Shown: positions 36,961 to 47,047, numbered from the stretch's first letter. The stretch is 64,000 bases of DNA from Caldicellulosiruptoraceae bacterium PP1 (GCA_041320695.1 JBGGOQ010000003.1:62001-126000); one strand, 5' to 3'. The notes: generated by a model not told the origin, from the sequence alone. Made by a program: numbers and translations.

Positions 36961-37958
36961 TAGTCAGCAAGAATATATACATTTACACGTCGTCTTCCAT
37001 ACTGTTCTGCATTTTTTTCAACAAAAACATCAATTCTATTTCCTTTTATTGCAGAGCCGGTATCTAATGCTCTTGCAAATCCATATCCTTCTACATAAAG
37101 TCTTGTTCCAAGAGGAATAACCCTTGGGTCTACTGCGACAACACCTCTTTGAACTCTGTGCCCTGTCGCTGTTTTTGCGTAATCTGGATGGCTCGGGCTT
37201 TTACCTGTATCATTAGGTGATAACTCATATGCTGTCGCAATCATACTGTAAACCTTTCTGTATCTGACAACTTCACCTCTTGAAGTTTTAAACCACCTAA
37301 TTGTTCCTACTTCCACTATCTTGGAAATAGGCTTTTTTACAATCTCACTTTTCAAAAATTTCTTTGAAACTTCTTTATTATTCTCATAAGTTATTTGATA
37401 AGTTTTTTTCAATACACCTTCTTTTCCTTCTTGAACAACCATTTCTTTACCAAATTCCATTCTGTAATTTAATCTTTTCTCAACACTAAACGGTATTTTG
37501 GATTCTTCAGAAATAATTTTTTGATTAATACGAGTAATCTTAATAATTAAATTAGGCTTTAATGTTTCTGACAAAGGTAAATTTACTTTGTCGTTAGTTT
37601 CAAGTTTTATACCTGCTTTTTTAAGGGCATCCTCTACTACACCACTTGTCATTTTTATTATCTGGCTATTTTGATTATCAATAACCTTTACATCAAATGC
37701 TCTTTTGATTAATATAGACATATTTTCTTTTATTGGGTCATTTAATGAAACATTTATATAGTCATCATTTGATAAACTGATATTTTTCTCTTCCAAAAAA
37801 CCTTTAACGTCACTCTTTATTGTTGAATAAAAGTATGTTTTTCCATCTAATGTAAGACTAACTTCTTTGACAATAGCCTTAGCAGTAACCGAGCCAAGCA
37901 ATATTGATACAATCAAAACGAGCACAGAGGTTATGAGGAAGCTCCGAAATCTTTCCAT
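36960..37958 (-). CDS. Cell-wall hydrolase-like protein with DUF348, G5 and 3D domains (YabE-like)
   Basis: 332 residues: signal anchor, two DUF348 repeats (about 30-145), G5 domain (about 150-225, YRMEFGKEMVVQEGKEGVLKK), 3D domain at the end with its Asp residues (ALDTGSAIKGNRIDVFV and conserved TATGHRVQRGVVAVDP). Relatives are lytic transglycosylase/resuscitation-like wall enzymes acting outside the cell. ATG 37958 is 6 bases from AGGAGG. Confidence 0.9.
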   Translation of the reverse strand: MERFRSFLITSVLVLIVSILLGSVTAKAIVKEVSLTLDGKTYFYSTIKSDVKGFLEEKNISLSNDDYINVSLNDPIKENMSILIKRAFDVKVIDNQNSQIIKMTSGVVEDALKKAGIKLETNDKVNLPLSETLKPNLIIKITRINQKIISEESKIPFSVEKRLNYRMEFGKEMVVQEGKEGVLKKTYQITYENNKEVSKKFLKSEIVKKPISKIVEVGTIRWFKTSRGEVVRYRKVYSMIATAYELSPNDTGKSPSHPDYAKTATGHRVQRGVVAVDPRVIPLGTRLYVEGYGFARALDTGSAIKGNRIDVFVEKNAEQYGRRRVNVYILAD

Positions 37959-38119
37959 ATTCAACCTCCTATATTTTGGTAATATTTTTTTATCTTCTTA
38001 GGTATTTTATTAAAAAAAATTTATTTTGTCAAATCAGCAGATTTTTCAGTAAATTTGAGTATTATTATTTTTACATATAAAATTCTATACATATTAGACA
38101 AAAATTATACATAATTTTA

Positions 38120-39064
38120 TTAAGTTTCGCCTAATAGTTTACCTATTGATTGTCCTGTGTGTATTCTTTTAATAGCTTGAGCAAAAAGAGGAGCAATTGA
38201 TAGGATTGTCATATTGTCAAGCTTTTTTTCATTTTTTAGAGGTATTGTATTAGTGGTAATTATTTCTTTTATTGGGAGATTTCTAAGCCTTTCAATTGCA
38301 GGACCAGATAAAACAGGATGAGTGCATCCAACATATATATCCTTTATATTATATTTTATTAGTATCTCAATAGCTTGTTTCACAGAACTTGCTCTATCTA
38401 TCTCATCGTCAAAAATAACTATATTTTTACCTTCAACATCTCCAATTACATGCTCTATCTCTACCTCTTGATCATTTCCTAATCTTCTTTTGTCTAACAT
38501 AGCAATTGGTGCATGAAGCATTTTTGCATATCTATAAGCCTTTTTTGAACTACCAGCATCAGTAGCAACTACAACTAAATTAGGTATCTTTTTATGTGTG
38601 AGATATTCGCACAATAAATTTATAGCTGTAAGATGATCAACAGGAATTTTGAAGAATCCTTGTATTTGAGCCGAATGTAAATCACATGTAAGAATTCTAT
38701 CAGCACCAGCTGCAGTAAGTAAATCAGCCACCAATCTTGCTGTTATTGGTACTCTTGGTTGATCTTTTTTGTCTGAACGGACATATGGATAATAAGGCAC
38801 AACTGCTGTTACTCTTGCAGCAGAAGCACGTTTCAGTGCATCAATTGCTATTAAAAGCTCCATCAGATTTTCATCAACAGGTGGCATAGATGTTTGAATA
38901 ACAAAGCAATCATCTTCTCGAACTGTTTCAAGTATTCTAATAAATTTATTATCATTATCAAATTTAATTATCTCCATTTTGCCTAAATCTGTTCCAAGTT
39001 CATTACAGATTTCTAAAGAAAAATCATATGATGTAGAACAGGCAAAAATTCTTAATCTCTTCAT
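38120..39064 (-). CDS. Ribose-phosphate diphosphokinase, variant type
   Basis: 314 residues with the overall PRPP synthetase layout: PYYPYVRSDKKDQPRVPITARLVADLL, catalytic DLHSAQIQGFF (His) and KRR. The ribose-phosphate loop is altered: DDEIDRASSVKQA instead of DDMIDTAGT, and the PPi loop is ATDAGSSKKAYRYA rather than SPDxGGVxRAR. It could be a divergent enzyme or a regulatory paralogue. GGGGG ribosome site. Stands alone. Confidence 0.8.
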   Translation of the reverse strand: MKRLRIFACSTSYDFSLEICNELGTDLGKMEIIKFDNDNKFIRILETVREDDCFVIQTSMPPVDENLMELLIAIDALKRASAARVTAVVPYYPYVRSDKKDQPRVPITARLVADLLTAAGADRILTCDLHSAQIQGFFKIPVDHLTAINLLCEYLTHKKIPNLVVVATDAGSSKKAYRYAKMLHAPIAMLDKRRLGNDQEVEIEHVIGDVEGKNIVIFDDEIDRASSVKQAIEILIKYNIKDIYVGCTHPVLSGPAIERLRNLPIKEIITTNTIPLKNEKKLDNMTILSIAPLFAQAIKRIHTGQSIGKLLGET

Positions 39065-39241
39065 AAGTTTTGCCCCCTAATTTTACAGTTATTTAATACT
39101 TCTTTTTTAATAAAAGTATTTCCTTTTACAATTGATACAAAAATATAATTATTTTTTGTTAGAATTAGATATTTACTTCTTATAATAATTAAGTAGATGT
39201 AATATAATAGATTCTATATTAATAATAGTAAAGTGATTTAT

Positions 39242-39850
39242 ATGGTTAACTGTCTAAAAAATCTTGTTATTAATTATGGAATCTGGGCAATATCATTAAT
39301 ATTTTGTATAGAAGGATTAGGGACACCATTTCCTACACAAGTAGGATTTATAGGTGCGGTTGGGTTTATTATCTCAAATAGATATTCTATATTGTTTTTC
39401 ATCTTGGTAATTACTCTTTCAAATCTAATAGGAAATATAATTATATATTTTCTACTCGGTTTTGGAAGCAAAAATATTATTAATTTTTTTGAAAGGCTAT
39501 TTAAAATAAAAAAAGAATATCTATTTGATATATCAAAATTCTTTTCAAAATATGGTTTTTTTACAATCTCAGTAGCAAGGATTATTGGTATTCCTAGAAC
39601 ATTAGTCATCTTTTTAGCTGGTGTCACAAAAATGAGCTTTCTTACTTATATAACTTCAGCATTAATTGGAAATCTTATCTGGTCAACCTTTTATATATAC
39701 TTTTTTATGTACGGATATAAATTTGGAAAATACTTATATGATAAAAATCTACAATTATTTGTAGTTGCTATATTAATACTGTTATGTATTATAATTATAC
39801 TTTGGCTTGTATTAATAAAAATTGTATTAAAAAAGAAAAGAAGGGTATAA
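39242..39850 (+). CDS. DedA/VTT-family membrane protein
   Basis: 202 residues with five to six helices, GTPFPTQV near the N-terminus and the conserved RIIGIPRTLVIFLAGVTKMSFLTYI loop with Arg, Pro and Gly used by DedA (undecaprenyl-phosphate/lipid scramblase type). ATG 39242 preferred over upstream GTG; the ribosome site is weak. Converges on the reductase gene with a small shared hairpin. Confidence 0.85.
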   Translation: MVNCLKNLVINYGIWAISLIFCIEGLGTPFPTQVGFIGAVGFIISNRYSILFFILVITLSNLIGNIIIYFLLGFGSKNIINFFERLFKIKKEYLFDISKFFSKYGFFTISVARIIGIPRTLVIFLAGVTKMSFLTYITSALIGNLIWSTFYIYFFMYGYKFGKYLYDKNLQLFVVAILILLCIIIILWLVLIKIVLKKKRRV

Positions 39851-39860
39851 TCTTACCCTT
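39841..39860. terminator. Small convergent hairpin
   Basis: Stem AAGGGTA / TACCCTT with a 6-nt loop over the ends of two converging genes; on the minus strand it is followed by CTTTTCTTTTTT. Confidence 0.55.
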
Positions 39861-41517
39861 CCTGAAGCAATTCTGGTAAAGTAATATTGGATATCCCACC
39901 AGAAAGGTTTATTACCTTTCTAAATCCATTATTTTGTAATATATTTTGAACAATATTAGAGCTAACACCAGTATTGCAATAAACAATAATGTCTGTATCT
40001 TTAGGAATATCATTTAATTTTTCATATATTTCTTCAAGAGGAATATTAATAGCATTTATTATATGCTTCTTATCAAACTGTTCTTTTGTTCTTACATCTA
40101 AAATAAACAACTTGTCACCATTTTTTATCCTTTGTAAAAGCTTCTCTTGAGTGCAGTTAATCTTTTTTTGATCAATAAAGTTTGTCATCACCATTCCTAC
40201 ATAATGGATAGGGTCCTTTGCCGATGAAAATGGTGGAGCATACGCTAAATCAAGTTGGAACAAATCATCAACAGTAAGACCTGAATAAATTGCAGTAGCT
40301 AATACATCTATTCTCTTATCAACACCAAATTTACCAACTATTTGAGCACCAATGATCTTTCTTGAGTTTTTTTCTACAATTGCCTTAATTGTCATTCTTT
40401 CAGCACCAGGATATGCTTGTGTTATGTTATGTTTTGAAATATGTCCTACTTCTATATCAAGCCCTTCTTGCTTTGCCTTTTTTTCAGTATAACCTGTTTG
40501 TGCTACTGACATATCAAAAACCTTAAATATTGAAGTAGCCAATATTCCATTAAATTTTAAATTTCCACCAGTAGCATTCTCACCTGCAATCCTTCCCATT
40601 TTGTTAGCTGTGGAACCTAGTGGAATATATATACTTTGACCATTTAATTTAAAATATGTTTCAGCACAATCACCTGCAGCATAAATATTCTCTATGTTTG
40701 TTCTCATATATTGATCTACTTCAATAGCATCATTAATACCCGTTTTGATAGAAGCTTCCTTGGCAAGCTTTGTGTTAGGTTTGATGCCTGTTGAAATAAG
40801 AACAATGTCCGATCTAATCTTTTCATTATTATTTATAACTGCAAATCTTACTTTATCATTTTCACCTTCAAATTCAAGTATTTCAGCTTTTTTGTATATT
40901 TTTATACCACAAGATTCGAGATACTCTTCTACAAGTCTTGACATATCATCATCAAGAGATGGAGCAATATAGTCTTGCTTTTCAATTATAGTTACACTCA
41001 TTCCTAATGTTTTAAAAGATTCTGCCATTTCAAGTCCAATATAGCCACCACCTACAATTAGAGCATGTAATGGCTTTTCCGAAGCTATAAAACTTTTTAT
41101 TTTATCAGCATCTTGAACATTTCTTAACTTGAATATTCCTTCTTTATTTATACCTTTTATATCAGGTATAATAGGCGAAGCACCTGTAGCGATTATCAAT
41201 TTGTCATAATAATCTTCAAAAACATCATTAGTTGTTAAATTTTTTACATATACTTTATTTTCCTGTGGTGAAATTTTTATTACTTCATGTAATGTTAAAA
41301 TGTCAACATTGTATTTCTTAAAGTACTCTGTATCCCTTGGAACAATACTCTTTCTATCCTTAATTACACCAGAAATATAATATGCAAGACTACACCCAGA
41401 ATATGATATATCAGTGTCTTTTTCATAGACAACAATTTCAGCTTTATCATCATTCCTTCTAATTTTCATTGCTGCTGTTGTTCCACCTGCAACAGCACCA
41501 ATTATTACATACTTCAA
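39853..41517 (-). CDS. CoA-disulfide/persulfide reductase with C-terminal rhodanese domain
   Basis: 554 residues: FAD domain GAVAGGTTAAMKIRR, active-site Cys42 in SYSGCSLAYY, NAD domain HALIVGGGYIGLEMAES, and a dimerisation domain (about 330-445). The C-terminal rhodanese (about 460-550) has Cys514 in YCNTGVSSN. This is the layout of NADH-dependent CoA-disulfide/persulfide reductases (CdrA, Npsr). Uses CoA or persulfide sulfur and fits with the TusA/DsrE system elsewhere in the window. Start TTG, 8 bases from AAGGAG. Confidence 0.9.
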   Translation of the reverse strand: MKYVIIGAVAGGTTAAMKIRRNDDKAEIVVYEKDTDISYSGCSLAYYISGVIKDRKSIVPRDTEYFKKYNVDILTLHEVIKISPQENKVYVKNLTTNDVFEDYYDKLIIATGASPIIPDIKGINKEGIFKLRNVQDADKIKSFIASEKPLHALIVGGGYIGLEMAESFKTLGMSVTIIEKQDYIAPSLDDDMSRLVEEYLESCGIKIYKKAEILEFEGENDKVRFAVINNNEKIRSDIVLISTGIKPNTKLAKEASIKTGINDAIEVDQYMRTNIENIYAAGDCAETYFKLNGQSIYIPLGSTANKMGRIAGENATGGNLKFNGILATSIFKVFDMSVAQTGYTEKKAKQEGLDIEVGHISKHNITQAYPGAERMTIKAIVEKNSRKIIGAQIVGKFGVDKRIDVLATAIYSGLTVDDLFQLDLAYAPPFSSAKDPIHYVGMVMTNFIDQKKINCTQEKLLQRIKNGDKLFILDVRTKEQFDKKHIINAINIPLEEIYEKLNDIPKDTDIIVYCNTGVSSNIVQNILQNNGFRKVINLSGGISNITLPELLQEG

Positions 41518-41671
41518 CTTATTAACTCCTTTCTAAAAAAGCTTTACATATATAAATATACCCAAAGTTATTATTACTTTTAATTTTTTTTAACATAATG
41601 TTCATATTTAATTAATAATTTTTGGATATTATATAATTGTAAATTAAAAATTATAAGAGAGGAGGCAAAAA

Positions 41672-42547
41672 ATGAAAAAATCAGTTAAATTAATTTCTTT
41701 AATTGTTGCTATCTTATTATTAGTTGGTGTAACATCTGCATTTGCAAAGGGGTCTTTTGGCTTTGGTAAAATAGGAAAGTTTGGTTTCAAAGATTTTAAT
41801 ATAGTTTCTAAGCATGTTTATAAAAACAATGATAACCTAAAATTGAAGATTGACTTAAGAGATAAGTTAGATATGCTAAATATCACTGCTCAAGCATTGA
41901 ACATGACAAAAGAAGAATTTTTAAAAGCAAGACAAAGTGGTAAAACAATTAGTGATTTACTAAAAGAAAAAAATATTTCTGAAGACACATTTAAATCAAA
42001 TCTTAAGAAGTTAAGAGATGCTGCAATTGATAAATTGGTTTCTGAAGGTAAATTAACAAAAGAACAAGCACAAACATTAAAACAAAAGGATATTATAATA
42101 AAAGACTTTAATAGAGATACAGTTAATGGAAATGTTTATAAGATGCATGAAGGACCATTTGGCATTTCAGTGCAAATTGATGTTAATACCATTTTTGCAA
42201 ATGCTTTAGGCATTACAAAAGACAATTTATTCCAAACTCTCAAGAATGGGAAAACACTTAATGATTTACTTAAGGAAAAAAATATAAGTTTGGATACTTT
42301 TAAAAATAAAGTTTTATCAGCATATAATAAAGAAGTAGATAATTTATTAACTAATGGAAAGATTACAAAAGCTCAAGCAGATACATTAAAACAAAAATTC
42401 CAAAATTTTATAAATAATTTTGATCCTACAAAAATACCTCCCCAAAATTTTAATAATAGATTTTTTAAAGGACATATGAGAGGACATTTTGATTTTAACA
42501 TGAAAAATAACACAAATTCGACATCAAGCACTACAAATCAATTTTAA
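41672..42547 (+). CDS. Secreted protein with two internal repeats
   Basis: 291 residues with signal peptide (IVAILLLVGVTSAFA). Two copies of one helical unit of about 65 residues: LNMTKEEFLKARQSGKTISD with LLKEKNISEDTFK...EGKLTKEQAQTLKQK, and LGITKDNLFQTLKNGKTLND with LLKEKNISLDTFK...NGKITKAQADTLKQK. Such units are found in secreted Clostridia proteins of unknown role; they resemble the tail of the small protein at 31542-31889. GGAGG before the ATG; strong terminator after. Confidence 0.75.
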   Translation: MKKSVKLISLIVAILLLVGVTSAFAKGSFGFGKIGKFGFKDFNIVSKHVYKNNDNLKLKIDLRDKLDMLNITAQALNMTKEEFLKARQSGKTISDLLKEKNISEDTFKSNLKKLRDAAIDKLVSEGKLTKEQAQTLKQKDIIIKDFNRDTVNGNVYKMHEGPFGISVQIDVNTIFANALGITKDNLFQTLKNGKTLNDLLKEKNISLDTFKNKVLSAYNKEVDNLLTNGKITKAQADTLKQKFQNFINNFDPTKIPPQNFNNRFFKGHMRGHFDFNMKNNTNSTSSTTNQF

Positions 42548-42550
42548 ATA

Positions 42551-42578
42551 AAAAACCGAGGCTTTCGTCTCGGTTTTT
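42551..42578. terminator. Strong bidirectional terminator
   Basis: Perfect 10-bp stem AAAAACCGAG / CTCGGTTTTT with an 8-nt loop, between the convergent repeat protein and kinase genes. Confidence 0.92.
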
Positions 42579-42581
42579 TAT

Positions 42582-44249
42582 TTAAAAATCGTAAAAGCAT
42601 GAACCACCAATAAATTCTCTTATTATTGATTGAGGTGGAATTTCCCTTTCATCATCTATTGATAAAATGAAGCTTAAAAATTCAAGAAGTCTTTGTGCTT
42701 CTGAAAATTCCTCATCTTCCCGTGTTATTTTTTCAAGTAAAGGTGTAGCATACTTTTTTAAAACAGAAAGCTCATATATTAAAGCAGAATTAAACATAGT
42801 ATGTGCGTTTTCTTGATAAGGAAATATATTTTTCTCCTCTCCTTTTCTTACTGATGACCACATTGAAATGGTTCTTTTAGCATCTGCTCCTCTTGTTCTT
42901 GCGTCACGGACAATCCTTCTGATTATTCTATAATCTGTTGTAGGAATTCTATTGTGTTTATCAAGATTTAAGTGGGTTAAAGCACTTATATATATCTTAT
43001 ATTTCTTTTCTTCATCAATCATGGAGGTTAATTTATTATTGAGGCCATGTATACCTTCAATAATTAATATATCGTTTTGCGTTAATCTAACATTCCTATC
43101 AAATGTCCTTTTCCTATTTTTAAAATCAAATTTAGGTAATGTAACATCATAACCATTTATAAGCTTATCAAGATGTTCATTAAAAAGAGAAACATCTATT
43201 GCTTCAATTGATTCGTAATCAGGTTTTCCTTCTTCGTCAAGAGGCGTTTTATCTTCATAGTAATAGTCATCTAAACCTATATAAATAGGATTTTTTCCAT
43301 TCACTTTAAGTTGAATAGATAGTCTATGAGCAAATGTTGTTTTTCCTGATGAAGATGGTCCGGATATTAATATAATTTTTAATGAATCATTTTTTGTAAT
43401 CTCATCAGCAATGTATGCTATCTTTTTTTCATGCAGAGCCTCCGATATTCTAATAAATTCCCTTATTTTACCGTCATAAATAATTTGATTTAACTCACCA
43501 ATATTGCTTACATTTAAAATTTTGCCCCAGTTTTTATACTCATGAAATATATTAAAAATCTTTTTGTTTTCTGTAAATTGTTGTAATTCATATGGATGTG
43601 TTTTGTCTGGATATAATAAAACTAATCCACCTTCATATTCAATTAGGTCAAATACCTTAAGATATCCGGTAGATGGGGCAAGATGCCCATAAAAATAGTC
43701 AACATAGTTATTACAGTAATATAAATAAACTTCATCTTTATCACTAAAAATTAGCGTTCTTAGTTTATCAAAATGACCATTCATCTCAAAAATTTTAATC
43801 GCTTCATCTTTTTTTACTTTTATTCTTCTAAAATCTAAGTCCTTTTCAATCAATTCTGACATTTTTGCTTTAATTTTTTCAATATCATCCTTTGTAAGTT
43901 TTGTATTCTCGACTTCACAGTAAAGCCCTTTTGAGAGACTATGCTGGACAATAAGTGGCTGATTAAAATAAAATCTAACAGCCACGATTAATACAAATAT
44001 TAAGCTCCTTCTATATATCCTCATTCCTTCTTCAGTAGATAAATCAATAAATTTTATTTTACAGTCTCTGTTTAAAATATATTTTAATTCCTTAATTTGG
44101 TTATCAACCTTTATTGCAATAATGGGGTATTTAAATTGAGGAGAAATCTCTCTTAAGTTATCTAAAACTGATGTTCCCTTTGAAAAATACTTTATAACAT
44201 TTAAATCTTGAAATTCCACTTTTACTTGCTCTTTATCATTTTTTATCAT
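42582..44249 (-). CDS. TGS/uridine-kinase-like nucleoside kinase
   Basis: 555 residues. N-terminal TGS-like domain (about 10-75) and threonyl-tRNA-synthetase-like second domain (about 75-240), then uridine kinase fold with P-loop LISGPSSSGKTTFAHRL and DDYYYE. This fusion is annotated as a nucleoside kinase in Clostridia; substrate not proven. Start ATG 44249 is 8 bases after GAGGTGA; an upstream TTG lies inside the preceding gene. It overlaps the GGDEF gene by 14 bases, so the two are coupled. Confidence 0.88.
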   Translation of the reverse strand: MIKNDKEQVKVEFQDLNVIKYFSKGTSVLDNLREISPQFKYPIIAIKVDNQIKELKYILNRDCKIKFIDLSTEEGMRIYRRSLIFVLIVAVRFYFNQPLIVQHSLSKGLYCEVENTKLTKDDIEKIKAKMSELIEKDLDFRRIKVKKDEAIKIFEMNGHFDKLRTLIFSDKDEVYLYYCNNYVDYFYGHLAPSTGYLKVFDLIEYEGGLVLLYPDKTHPYELQQFTENKKIFNIFHEYKNWGKILNVSNIGELNQIIYDGKIREFIRISEALHEKKIAYIADEITKNDSLKIILISGPSSSGKTTFAHRLSIQLKVNGKNPIYIGLDDYYYEDKTPLDEEGKPDYESIEAIDVSLFNEHLDKLINGYDVTLPKFDFKNRKRTFDRNVRLTQNDILIIEGIHGLNNKLTSMIDEEKKYKIYISALTHLNLDKHNRIPTTDYRIIRRIVRDARTRGADAKRTISMWSSVRKGEEKNIFPYQENAHTMFNSALIYELSVLKKYATPLLEKITREDEEFSEAQRLLEFLSFILSIDDEREIPPQSIIREFIGGSCFYDF

Positions 44250-46008
44250 TGTTTTCTTCACCTCTTTCAATTTTATGTTTTAGTTTCTCTTCATACATTC
44301 TATTATCTGCTATCTTCATAAGTTCATCAAGATTATTACTATCATCAGGATAAATAGCAATACCACAACTTACATATATTTTTTCTGGTAACTCCCGTGA
44401 AGAAATTTCCTCGATTTCATCTATTATTTTTTCTATCCTATTTTTTATTCCTTCATAAGAGCAGCTTTTAAAAAGTATTGCAAATTCATCTCCACCAAAA
44501 CGTGCAGGAATATCAACCTTTCTTATACTCCTTTTTAAAACATTTGCAATTATTTTTATTGCTTTATCACCAATAGCATGTCCATAAATATCATTTAATG
44601 GCTTTAAATTATCCATATCAAAATAAGCAATACAAAACTTAAGAGCAGTTCTCTCATAATTTAATGATTCTTGAACTAATTCTTTTAAGAAGTATCTTCT
44701 ATTATATAAACCAGTAAGTGGGTCAACAGAGCTTAAATTTTTTATTTTTTCAATTCTTTCTATTTGCATTATTAATGCCTTTGAAAAGTTCTTGAAAATA
44801 GTAATATTTTCAATTATATCTTTTGAAAGTTTTAATTTTTTTATGTTTGTCTTGCATAATAATAAACCTAATAATTCATCATCTTTTTCAATCTTGGCTA
44901 TCAAGTACTTATCGCTGTAAATTTTCAATGCATTTTGATTAGTATTGTTATTTTGAATTATAATAGGTAATTCATAAGATTGTATTACCTCAATCTCTTT
45001 GTATTTACTTATTTTATCTAAATCAATTTCTAACACCTTTTCTAAAGGAATATCATTTTCATCAATGCTTTTATATGCTATTAATTCATATAAATTCTCA
45101 TTAATATTATAATAAAATGCAATATTATCAAATATATATGAAAGATTATCATAAATAAACTCTGTTAAAATTGAAAAACTCTTTTGAAAGTTTAATTTTT
45201 CACTTAAAATTTCCTCTGAAAACACAGCTAACTTCTTTAAATTTTTATAATGCTCAACTGCAAAATTAATATATATAGTATAAAAAATATAAATATATGA
45301 TATAGTTTTTAAAATTTTAGAATTAATAAATAATATATCAAGTTTCTCAAAAGATAGTTGGTAAAATATTAATGAAATACTGAATAATATAATAAAAATA
45401 TAGATATTTCTTTTAAAGCTAAATCTAATGTATAAATTCCTACTTAAAAGTACAAATAATAGTATAATCATTAGCAAAACTGAAAATTTCATATAAATAA
45501 ATACAGATTGATTAATTATAATATTATCAATTTTATTTGTTTTACTAATTCCATTTGTACTAATTATCCCTATTATTCCAAAACAAAGCAATAATATATT
45601 GATAAGTAATATATTATTAACTTTTACTCTTCTTTCAGTTTGATCTTTTTTAAAATAAAGTAGAGGAAAAAGTAATAAAAATACTGTCATAAAGTTTATA
45701 TAATTTTCAATAAAATAAATAGATAAATATATATTTTTATTATCTATCATTAATAAATAAATAAATTGTAATATAGCAATTGATAAGAAGGATAATCCAT
45801 AAAATTCTATAATTATATTTCTTGCATTTCGTTCTAACAATAAAGTTAAAATAAAGATACCAGAAAATGATATTAAATTTATAGTTTCGAATATTCTTAA
45901 ATATAAATTTGTATCAAGATTCTTATTAATAAAATTAAAACATATTAGTATTTCTATTAAAATTAACAAAACCATTAATATCCATATTTTTTTTATATTA
46001 TTTTTCAT
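44236..46008 (-). CDS. Membrane GGDEF diguanylate cyclase
   Basis: 590 residues: eight or so N-terminal helices (1-240), a coiled/GAF-like region (about 260-415) and a C-terminal GGDEF domain. The active motif GGDEF and the inhibitory I-site RxxD five residues before it (RKVDIPARF) are intact. Makes c-di-GMP. ATG 46008 has GGAGAG upstream. Overlaps the downstream kinase gene. Confidence 0.92.
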   Translation of the reverse strand: MKNNIKKIWILMVLLILIEILICFNFINKNLDTNLYLRIFETINLISFSGIFILTLLLERNARNIIIEFYGLSFLSIAILQFIYLLMIDNKNIYLSIYFIENYINFMTVFLLLFPLLYFKKDQTERRVKVNNILLINILLLCFGIIGIISTNGISKTNKIDNIIINQSVFIYMKFSVLLMIILLFVLLSRNLYIRFSFKRNIYIFIILFSISLIFYQLSFEKLDILFINSKILKTISYIYIFYTIYINFAVEHYKNLKKLAVFSEEILSEKLNFQKSFSILTEFIYDNLSYIFDNIAFYYNINENLYELIAYKSIDENDIPLEKVLEIDLDKISKYKEIEVIQSYELPIIIQNNNTNQNALKIYSDKYLIAKIEKDDELLGLLLCKTNIKKLKLSKDIIENITIFKNFSKALIMQIERIEKIKNLSSVDPLTGLYNRRYFLKELVQESLNYERTALKFCIAYFDMDNLKPLNDIYGHAIGDKAIKIIANVLKRSIRKVDIPARFGGDEFAILFKSCSYEGIKNRIEKIIDEIEEISSRELPEKIYVSCGIAIYPDDSNNLDELMKIADNRMYEEKLKHKIERGEENNDKK

Positions 46009-46090
46009 TTGTGCTCTCCATTTCATGCAATATTCTATACTATTTATATTCCCTTTTCTTGTTTATTTATATAAATTAAATTATAAATAA

Positions 46091-46129
46091 AAAAAAGAGA
46101 AAGTTGTATATCAATACTCTCTCTTTTTT
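46091..46129 (-). terminator. Hairpin terminator before the GGDEF gene
   Basis: Stem AAAAAAGAGA / TCTCTTTTTT (46091-46100 with 46120-46129), 19-nt loop; it lies 14 bases past the stop of the upstream minus-strand gene. Confidence 0.65.
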
Positions 46130-46142
46130 GTATTATTGTATA

Positions 46143-46577
46143 TTATTTTATATTTACAATATTAGTATTTAATAAATCCTTTACTGGGATTTTTTCATCT
46201 TGCAGTAATATGTATTCTGATAACTCAAAAACATCAAAACTCTCTTTAAAAAGATCATAAAACAGTATCTTTTTCCCTTTTAAAGTGTTTAGCCAATTTT
46301 TTAAATAATCTATGCTAACAAAATCATTTTTTAAATAACTTATATCAATTGCTAATATATTACAATCAATATTTTTATAAAAAACGTTTGTTTTAAAATT
46401 ATTAATTATTTTTATTTTTTCTACCACCTCCTTACTTGAAAATATGGAAATTTCAGTAAGTTCAAAAATCTGAATAAAATAAAGTATGCTTGATATGAGA
46501 TGTGACTGAGATACGTAAGGCTTTAAGAATGAAGTCAAATCTATCGTCGAGGACTTATGATCTATATTAATTGTCAT
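46143..46577 (-). CDS. Unrecognised protein, alpha/beta
   Basis: 144 residues with alternating strands and helices (LKPYVSQSHLISSILYFIQ, ISIFSSKEVVEKIKIIN, CNILAIDISYLKND, KKILFYDLFKESFDVFEL), no signal peptide and no helices. I do not know the family. Coding is supported by GGAGG and GAGGAG before ATG 46577 and by a terminator after it. It lies between the SRP RNA and the GGDEF gene. Confidence 0.6.
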   Translation of the reverse strand: MTINIDHKSSTIDLTSFLKPYVSQSHLISSILYFIQIFELTEISIFSSKEVVEKIKIINNFKTNVFYKNIDCNILAIDISYLKNDFVSIDYLKNWLNTLKGKKILFYDLFKESFDVFELSEYILLQDEKIPVKDLLNTNIVNIK

Positions 46578-46707
46578 AAACTCCTCAACCTCCACAATAT
46601 ACAAAAATGTATAATTTAATTTAAATAAATTATATTATTATTTTTTACAATAGTCAATATAATTATAATAATTTTACAGTATGTTCAATTAACATCAAAA
46701 AATTAAT

Positions 46708-46981
46708 GGCTGTGCAACCAATTTCGATTTAGCCTTACCGGTGATATTAACAAGTCTTCAACTCAAGCCATGCTACCCTGTGGCACACATGATTTACTGC
46801 TTACCGTTGCTTCCTTCCGGACCTGGCGGGGTTCACAGCTTCATGTTGCACAGGACACAACTCTCATCATCAAAGGCTTGCCTTCAAAGCCGACAAGACT
46901 AAACCTCAAAATGGCTCTTCGATCCCGCTATAGCGGATTGCGGGTTACAGGGCACCGCTACCTCCCCATCATAGCACAGCC
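46708..46981 (-). ncRNA. ffs: Signal recognition particle RNA (large, Bacillus/Clostridium type)
   Basis: About 274 bases on the minus strand. Ends pair as GGCTGTGC / GCACAGCC. The 5' Alu part has GGGGAGGTAGCGGTGCCCTG then TAACCCGCAATCCGCTATAGCGGG. The S-domain tip carries the universal CCAGGTCCGGAAGGAAGCAA. This is the protein-targeting 6S-like RNA, with the Alu domain present as in Firmicutes. Confidence 0.97.
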
Positions 46982-47047
46982 AAACTTTATTCTTTTTGAA
47001 GCAAGTTTTATTATACACTCAAAAAGACTTAAATTCAATGTATTTTT

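Noticed and set aside
39274..39627. 117-codon minus frame
   Set aside because: Antisense to the DedA gene.
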